Origin: Chryseobacterium aurantiacum
Lineage (GTDB): Bacteria; Bacteroidota; Bacteroidia; Flavobacteriales; Weeksellaceae
Length of the DNA: 64,000 nucleotides
Direction: 5' to 3'
Assembly (NCBI RefSeq): GCF_003020585.1
Contig: NZ_PXUE01000001.1
Coordinates: 868,001-932,000 of the forward strand
Shown here: positions 59,094 to 64,000 of the stretch, one piece after another
How the letters are laid out: each line of letters opens with the position of its first letter
How positions within the stretch are numbered: the first letter of the stretch is position 1
Position numbers and translations under genes: made by a program
Notes under the pieces: generated by a model
Seen by the model: the letters and a program-made list of their open reading frames with translations, nothing else
What the model was told of the DNA's origin: nothing
Database searches by the model: none

Positions 59094-61241
59094 TTAAATT
59101 CTCTCTAATTCTTCAGAATCAATGGTTGTCTTGAAGGTTCCGTAATTAACGATCACTTTGTTTCTGGAAATTTTTTCAATGGTTCCAACACTGGTACTTC
59201 CTGTGATACGGACACGTTGGCCAATTTTCATCCAAACTGCACGATCAGTTTTGCGTTTTTCTTCCAACTTTTCGTTGGTTTCAGTGATTTTCTCAATGAC
59301 TTCTTCTTTTTTAAGCTGTTGAGTAATTTTTCTCTTCACTACCTGAAGTCGCTTGGTTTCATCTTTATCAGCTCCAATTTTCCTGAACTTTTCCTGTTCT
59401 AAAATTTTCACGAAATCCTTTACCACATCCTTTCGTGATTTTCCTTTTACGTAACTGTCGATAAAAGCTTCAATCTTATTTCCAAACTGTAGTTTACGGT
59501 GTTCTTCTTCATAAAGCTTCTGGAAATTGAAAAGTTTCTGCTGAAGCTGATCATTCAGTTTTTGGAGATTATCACGCTTATCTTCTACAGATTCTTTTCT
59601 TTCGGCAAGATCTGTTTTCAGTTTTTCAACTTCATATTTTTCCTGCTGTAGCTTTACGATGGTTTTATCAAGATTAACAATATCATGCTCTACCTTTTTC
59701 TTTGCTGAATGAATGATAAACCTCGGGATTTTATTCTTTTCCGCCACTTCAAAGGTAAATGAACTTCCTGCCTGGCCCACTTCCAGTTTGTACATTGGCT
59801 CTAGGGTCTCCTCATTGAAAAGCATAGCTGCATTCTGAGCATTTGGAAGTTGTTCGATAACCAATTTAATGTTGGTGTAATGCGTTGTAATAATCGCGAA
59901 ACTCTTTTTATCATAGAAAAACTCCATGAAACTTTCAGCTAAGGCACCTCCCAGTTCAGGATCGGATCCCGTTCCAAACTCATCAATCAGTAAAAGAGTA
60001 TTGGCATCAGCCTCGCGGATGATTCCGGACATTTTCTTTAACCTCGAAGAGTACGTTGATAAATGATTTTCAATAGATTGATTATCACCAATATCGGTCA
60101 TTATCTTTTCAAAGAAAAACATTTCGGACTTCGGATGTACAGGAACCAAAATACCACTCTGAATCATCAACTGCAATAACCCAACTGTTTTTAACGTGAT
60201 GGATTTTCCTCCGGCATTAGGTCCGGAAATACAGATAATCCTGTTGTGTTCCGTTAAGGCCAGGGTCTGTGGGTGGATCGTTTTGTTCTCAACCTTATTT
60301 CTTAACCATAATAGCGGATGGAATGCATCTTTCAGTTTCAACGTTTTATGACGATTGATTTTCGGAAGAATTCCATTAACCTGTTCTCCAAATTTAGCCT
60401 TGGCTCTTGTAAGATCAAGATCAAAGATATAAATCTGATACCTCCAAAGCTGAGGTTGAAATTCTGCCAGTTCTGCTGTAAGATTTCTGAGAACCTTATC
60501 GATCTCTTTTTTCTCTTCCTCCTCGTTTTCACGAAGTTTAAAGTAATGCTTTACTACACTGTCTGGTTGGATATAAGTTATGGAACCTGTTTTTGAAATC
60601 CCCAGGGTTCTTCCTGCAACTCTTTTCTTAAATCCTGACTTTACTGCTAAAACCCTTTGGTCATCTATAATCGTTTCTCGTATATCATCCAAAAAATCAC
60701 TCTGTCCATAGGTGGTAAGAGCGCGGTTGAAGTTTTCCTGAATAGCTTTCTTAGCATGCTGGATCTCGGTTCTCAAACCTTTTAAGGTTGGAGAAGCTTC
60801 ACTTTTTACCTCACCAAAACGGTTAAAAACCTTATCTACCTTATCAATAATCTCTTTTCTGAATTCCAATACAGAAATTTCTTCCAATAAAGTAGGAAAT
60901 GTTTCCGGCATGGTAGGGAAGAACTTTTGTAATCTTCCGATCTGTTCCGTGATGGATTTTATTTTGATGAAAGCACTGTTTTCCAGGCGGTAATTCTCAA
61001 TCAGCATCAATTTCAGCTCACTTTCAATATCTTCATATTCATCAAACGGAATCGCATTTGAACTTTCAAAACTGGACAGATATTCTGATGTTTTTTTCAA
61101 TGAAAGTTCCGCCTCGTCAATTTCCATGGGACGAAGTTGAAGAATTTTTTCTCTTGTTTTCGGAGAATACGCAAATGGGGAAATTTCCGCGAGCAATTGC
61201 GGAAACTCTAATTCGTCTAAATCTTCTTTATCTATATACAC
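59094..61241 (-). CDS. mutS2: MutS2-like ATPase lacking the Smr domain
   Basis: 715 aa. The clamp/lever helices (about 1-330) precede the ABC-type ATPase with Walker A GPNAGGKS (340-347), LLIDEFGTGSDPELGGALAE as Walker B and signature region, and ITTHY. A coiled coil (about 515-600) and a KOW-like beta domain (RVRITGSTSVGTIEKISRNK) end the protein. The Smr nuclease domain usual in MutS2 is absent. It starts with GTG at 61241, four bases after the -7 element, so the mRNA is predicted leaderless. MutS2 acts in recombination suppression or ribosome-collision rescue in other bacteria. Confidence 0.87.
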   Translation of the reverse strand: MYIDKEDLDELEFPQLLAEISPFAYSPKTREKILQLRPMEIDEAELSLKKTSEYLSSFESSNAIPFDEYEDIESELKLMLIENYRLENSAFIKIKSITEQIGRLQKFFPTMPETFPTLLEEISVLEFRKEIIDKVDKVFNRFGEVKSEASPTLKGLRTEIQHAKKAIQENFNRALTTYGQSDFLDDIRETIIDDQRVLAVKSGFKKRVAGRTLGISKTGSITYIQPDSVVKHYFKLRENEEEEKKEIDKVLRNLTAELAEFQPQLWRYQIYIFDLDLTRAKAKFGEQVNGILPKINRHKTLKLKDAFHPLLWLRNKVENKTIHPQTLALTEHNRIICISGPNAGGKSITLKTVGLLQLMIQSGILVPVHPKSEMFFFEKIMTDIGDNQSIENHLSTYSSRLKKMSGIIREADANTLLLIDEFGTGSDPELGGALAESFMEFFYDKKSFAIITTHYTNIKLVIEQLPNAQNAAMLFNEETLEPMYKLEVGQAGSSFTFEVAEKNKIPRFIIHSAKKKVEHDIVNLDKTIVKLQQEKYEVEKLKTDLAERKESVEDKRDNLQKLNDQLQQKLFNFQKLYEEEHRKLQFGNKIEAFIDSYVKGKSRKDVVKDFVKILEQEKFRKIGADKDETKRLQVVKRKITQQLKKEEVIEKITETNEKLEEKRKTDRAVWMKIGQRVRITGSTSVGTIEKISRNKVIVNYGTFKTTIDSEELERI

Positions 61242-61245
61242 AATG

Positions 61246-61253
61246 CAAAGTTA
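61246..61253 (-). promoter_or_regulatory. Promoter -7 element of mutS2
   Basis: Minus strand TAACTTTG, then CATT and the GTG start codon. Overlaps, on the opposite strand, the upstream region of a small plus-strand ORF at 61304. Confidence 0.55.
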
Positions 61254-61303
61254 GTGAGAATTTTGATTATTCTGTATATTTGAGTGATTTACAAAATTCA
61301 TCC

Positions 61304-61393
61304 ATGAAACCACTCCTTCTTCTGCTGTTTTTTCTGTTGATTGATATTCAGTCTCAGATCAAAAAAACGGAACAGGAAAACCCCGCCAACTGA
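61304..61393 (+). CDS. Candidate 29-aa secreted peptide
   Basis: MKPLLLLLFFLLIDIQSQ is a full signal peptide, followed by only 11 hydrophilic residues. A -7 element TATATTTG stands at 61275-61282, 21 nt before the ATG. It could be a small secreted peptide or the remnant of a larger exported gene. The 150 nt after it hold nothing I recognise. Confidence 0.35.
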   Translation: MKPLLLLLFFLLIDIQSQIKKTEQENPAN

Positions 61394-61547
61394 ATGCTCA
61401 GAAGAAGATGGTAATTTCGGTAATGAATGACCATCCGGAAAAATAGGATACTGATCTTTTTTTCTAAAGAAATAAGAAAGAATGTTAAGAATAGCATCTA
61501 TATTACAGACAGGAAAAATTTATTAAAACCTTAATAAAGAAGATGAA

Positions 61548-62057
61548 ATGAAACTGGAAACAGAAAGATTGATTTTAAGCGGCATCAATGAAAATCATAT
61601 AGAAGATATTCTCAAGATCCGAAGTAATCATGTAATTAATCAATACGTAAAAAGAAATTCTCCAAAAACCAATTATGATGCTCTGGAGTTTATTTTACAT
61701 ATTAAAAGAAAAACTCAGGAGAAAGAGATTATTTTCTGGGGGATTTCCTATAAAGGCTATCCCAATCTTATCGGAACAATTTGTCTGTGGAAATTTTCGG
61801 AGGATAGAAAAACGGCAGAGGTAGGGTATGAATTATTGCCAGATTATCATCATCAAGGAATCATGACAGAAGCATTAAAAGCTGTTTTGGAATTTGGATT
61901 TAATGAATTGAACTTACAGAATGTACTTGCTTTTACGGATAGGCTTAATATTAATTCGCAATTGCTGCTCTTAAAGCATAATTTTGTTTTGGAAGAAAAC
62001 GAAACAGATGAAAATAATCCTGATAATGTTGTTTTTAGTTTAAAAAATCCATTCTGA
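61548..62057 (+). CDS. GNAT-family N-acetyltransferase, RimJ/RimL-like
   Basis: 169 aa. Starts MKLETERLILSGINENHIED, typical of the ribosomal-protein Ala acetyltransferase group. FWGISYKGYPNLIGTICLW and YELLPDYHHQGIMTEALKAVLEFGF (the latter containing the acetyl-CoA motif HHQGIMTEA) follow. Substrate cannot be told. Stands as a single gene before a pair of acyltransferases. Confidence 0.88.
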   Translation: MKLETERLILSGINENHIEDILKIRSNHVINQYVKRNSPKTNYDALEFILHIKRKTQEKEIIFWGISYKGYPNLIGTICLWKFSEDRKTAEVGYELLPDYHHQGIMTEALKAVLEFGFNELNLQNVLAFTDRLNINSQLLLLKHNFVLEENETDENNPDNVVFSLKNPF

Positions 62058-62068
62058 GGGATTCTTCC

Positions 62069-62098
62069 TTGAATCCATCAGGTTTTTTTTTATCTTTA
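62069..62098 (+). promoter_or_regulatory. Promoter of the first acyltransferase-3 gene
   Basis: TTG (62069-62071), 19 nt, TATCTTTA (62091-62098). The last base deviates from TAnnTTTG. Confidence 0.5.
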
Positions 62099-62129
62099 TC
62101 GCCAGACAGATCAATATTATAGATTATAT

Positions 62130-63137
62130 ATGAAAAATGAAATAAAATCCTTGACCGGATTGAGAGGAATTGTAGCATTGTGGGTGACTTTTTTTCATTT
62201 TTACATTTATAAAAATAATTTTATTGATAATATCATTGGAAAAGGATATGTGGCAGTAGATATCTTTTTTGTCTTAAGTGCTTTCTTATTGACTATTTCT
62301 TATTCTGAGAAGTTTAAAAATCTGGATTTTAAAGGAGTACAAATTTTTTACAAAAAAAGAGTCAATAGGATTTATCCTGTGTATTTTGTGTCAGTTGTAT
62401 TTATAGCATTGTTTTTAATCGATATTTCTACCACCAAGTTTTTGATCAATGCAGCATTGGTGCAATGTCTTTTTGATCCCGAGTATTTACTCATGTCCGT
62501 TTACTGGTCGTTAAGTACAGAGTGGATCTGTTATCTTATATTTCCTTTCATGCTTTATTTCATCATGCGTTATAAAATTCGCAGCGAAATATTGATTGTT
62601 GCAAGTCTCCTTTTGAGGTTCATACTTCCGTATCTTCCAGATCACCTATATATTGGCGGTGACATTTCAACCTATGGGGGGATGTCTTCAAAATATCTTG
62701 ATATTCCTGATGGATTAAACTCTTTAATAAGAACTGTTTCTTCCTACCTTTTAGGAATTGGGATTGTTTCTTTTAAAGGGATTACCATGAAAAGAAACAA
62801 CTACTTTATTTATGTTTTAGTAATCCTTTTCATAGGGTTGCTCTTTGTAGAAAAAGGTCTGTTCTTAATTCCGCTATTGTCTGCCCTTATCATAAGACAT
62901 CTTTATTTTGAAAGTGGACAAAATCTTGTCAAGTCATTTTTAGAAACTAAGGCAGTATATCTTTTGGGGAATATTTCCTACTCGCTGTACATTATACATT
63001 ATATCATAAGAAAGCAGTATTTTACCATTGTGGAGACTATTTTTGTCAATAACCTTTTATTAATATTACTTTCATTGGTGTTATCTTATTTTTCCTATAT
63101 TTTGATTGAAAGAAAAGTGAAGATATTTAAGGTGTAA
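62130..63137 (+). CDS. Acyltransferase 3 family membrane protein, first of tandem pair
   Basis: 335-aa membrane O-acyltransferase with about ten helices. Starts [20 protein letters not shown], with the catalytic His after VTFF, then [16 protein letters not shown] and [12 protein letters not shown], followed by [17 protein letters not shown]. These are the signature blocks of OafA/YrhL-type proteins, which acetylate or acylate envelope polysaccharides. Acceptor unknown. Followed by a close paralogue. Confidence 0.9.
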   Translation: MKNEIKSLTGLRGIVALWVTFFHFYIYKNNFIDNIIGKGYVAVDIFFVLSAFLLTISYSEKFKNLDFKGVQIFYKKRVNRIYPVYFVSVVFIALFLIDISTTKFLINAALVQCLFDPEYLLMSVYWSLSTEWICYLIFPFMLYFIMRYKIRSEILIVASLLLRFILPYLPDHLYIGGDISTYGGMSSKYLDIPDGLNSLIRTVSSYLLGIGIVSFKGITMKRNNYFIYVLVILFIGLLFVEKGLFLIPLLSALIIRHLYFESGQNLVKSFLETKAVYLLGNISYSLYIIHYIIRKQYFTIVETIFVNNLLLILLSLVLSYFSYILIERKVKIFKV

Positions 63138-63208
63138 TTTTTAGTATTATTATTGAAATTATTAGTTTTTACCATTATAACCAAGTCGGCAGGTATTACC
63201 CATTTATT

Positions 63209-64000
63209 ATGAAAAATGAAATAAAATCATTAACCGGATTAAGAGGGATTGTAGCATTGTGGGTGACTTTTTTTCATTTTAGTGATTTTAAAATTGATCT
63301 GATTCAAACTGTTGTAAAGAAAGGTTATGTTGCCGTAGATATCTTTTTTGTATTAAGTGCATTTTTATTGGCTATTTCTTATGCTGGTAAATTTAAAAGT
63401 TTAAACTTCAGTGTAATACAGAGGTTTTATAAGAAAAGGGTAAACAGAATTTATCCCATCTATTTTTTATCTGTTATTTTTATTGCTGTATTTTTAATAG
63501 ACACTTCAAAGACGAAATTTTTAATTAATGCTGCTTTACTACAGTGTTTTTTTAATCCTAATTATTCATTGGGGACCGTCTATTGGTCGTTAAGTACCGA
63601 GTGGATCTGCTATATTATATTTCCGTTTCTGCTTTTCTTTATCGTTCGTTACAAGATACGCAGTGAAATATTAATTGTGTTAGGCCTTGTTTTAAGACTG
63701 ATCTTTCCATATTTTCCGGATAACCTGTACTTAGGCTCGGAAATGCGAATGCAAATGATTAAATCTCCGGCTTATCTTGACGTTACTTTTGGCCTGAATT
63801 CATTAGTTAGAACCATATCCTCTTATTTTCTGGGAATAGGGATTGCTTTTTTACCAGGCATTACATTGCGAAAAAATCTGGTTATTTATATTGCATTGAT
63901 TTTATCTGTGCTATTGCTGTATACAGAAAAAGGCCTGTTCTTTATCCCGTTATTGTCAGCAATAATGATTAAACAGCTGTATGATGGGGAAAATAGTATT
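63209..64000 (+). CDS. Acyltransferase 3 family protein, second of tandem pair (partial)
   Basis: 264 codons remain open to the window edge. The start [20 protein letters not shown] is identical in protein to the first copy, and the next blocks correspond ([47 protein letters not shown]). The two genes differ mostly in loops and the second half. 71 nt separate them. Truncated only by the window end. Confidence 0.88.
   Translation, partial: MKNEIKSLTGLRGIVALWVTFFHFSDFKIDLIQTVVKKGYVAVDIFFVLSAFLLAISYAGKFKSLNFSVIQRFYKKRVNRIYPIYFLSVIFIAVFLIDTSKTKFLINAALLQCFFNPNYSLGTVYWSLSTEWICYIIFPFLLFFIVRYKIRSEILIVLGLVLRLIFPYFPDNLYLGSEMRMQMIKSPAYLDVTFGLNSLVRTISSYFLGIGIAFLPGITLRKNLVIYIALILSVLLLYTEKGLFFIPLLSAIMIKQLYDGENSI

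Overview
The window looks like a chromosomal segment of a Chryseobacterium-type flavobacterium (Weeksellaceae, Bacteroidota). Supporting signs are low GC, promoters of the Bacteroidota form TTG-N17..23-TAnnTTTG, a SusC/SusD pair, a type IX secretion (T9SS) sorting domain, paired secreted proteins starting QVGINT, a Bat operon, oleate hydratase, a PNGase F-like enzyme and a GG-leader Cys-rich peptide. I saw no phage, IS element, rRNA or CRISPR array.

Layout. 1-5.5 kb: SusC/SusD outer-membrane uptake pair and a LytTR response regulator. 5.9-7.5 kb: membrane-anchored TPR/AraC regulator. 7.5-11.6 kb: the most unusual part, with five copies of one composite promoter (26-nt palindrome, 8 nt, TTG, 20 nt, TAnnTTTG), several short terminated transcripts, two secreted QVGINT proteins and three small genes, two of them helix-turn-helix. 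11.6-13.5 kb: three near-identical tRNA-Phe cassettes on the minus strand. 13.5-19 kb: bifunctional ornithine/glycine-lipid-type acyltransferase, aspartate kinase, fructose-1,6-bisphosphatase, menC. 19.1 kb: a 55-aa GG-leader peptide with six cysteines. 19.8-30 kb: hydrolase, glnS, a 0.3-kb inverted-repeat element, oleate hydratase module with AraC regulator, MFS transporter, YpdA-like reductase, lipoprotein.

30-38.5 kb: minus-strand run of rlmB, a lipoprotein, DUF4834, YfhO and a glycosyltransferase, then DinB and a T9SS-exported PNGase F-like enzyme. 40-49 kb: MoxR/DUF58/Bat operon (two VWA proteins, TPR protein, BatD) with a GNAT gene inside, then a MarC-family protein. 49-51.4 kb: menF, menI-like thioesterase and an acyltransferase, which with menC supply three menaquinone-related steps. 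51.5-53.8 kb: 20-aa amphipathic peptide, PspC protein and PadR regulator. 54-58.9 kb: Flavo-1-like RNA element, HD hydrolase, acyl-CoA thioesterase behind a cobalamin riboswitch, and three envelope proteins of unknown function. 59-64 kb: MutS2 without an Smr domain, GNAT, and two tandem acyltransferase-3 genes, the second cut by the window edge.

Family assignments rest on motifs read by eye. Promoters and terminators are pattern matches, not experimental sites.
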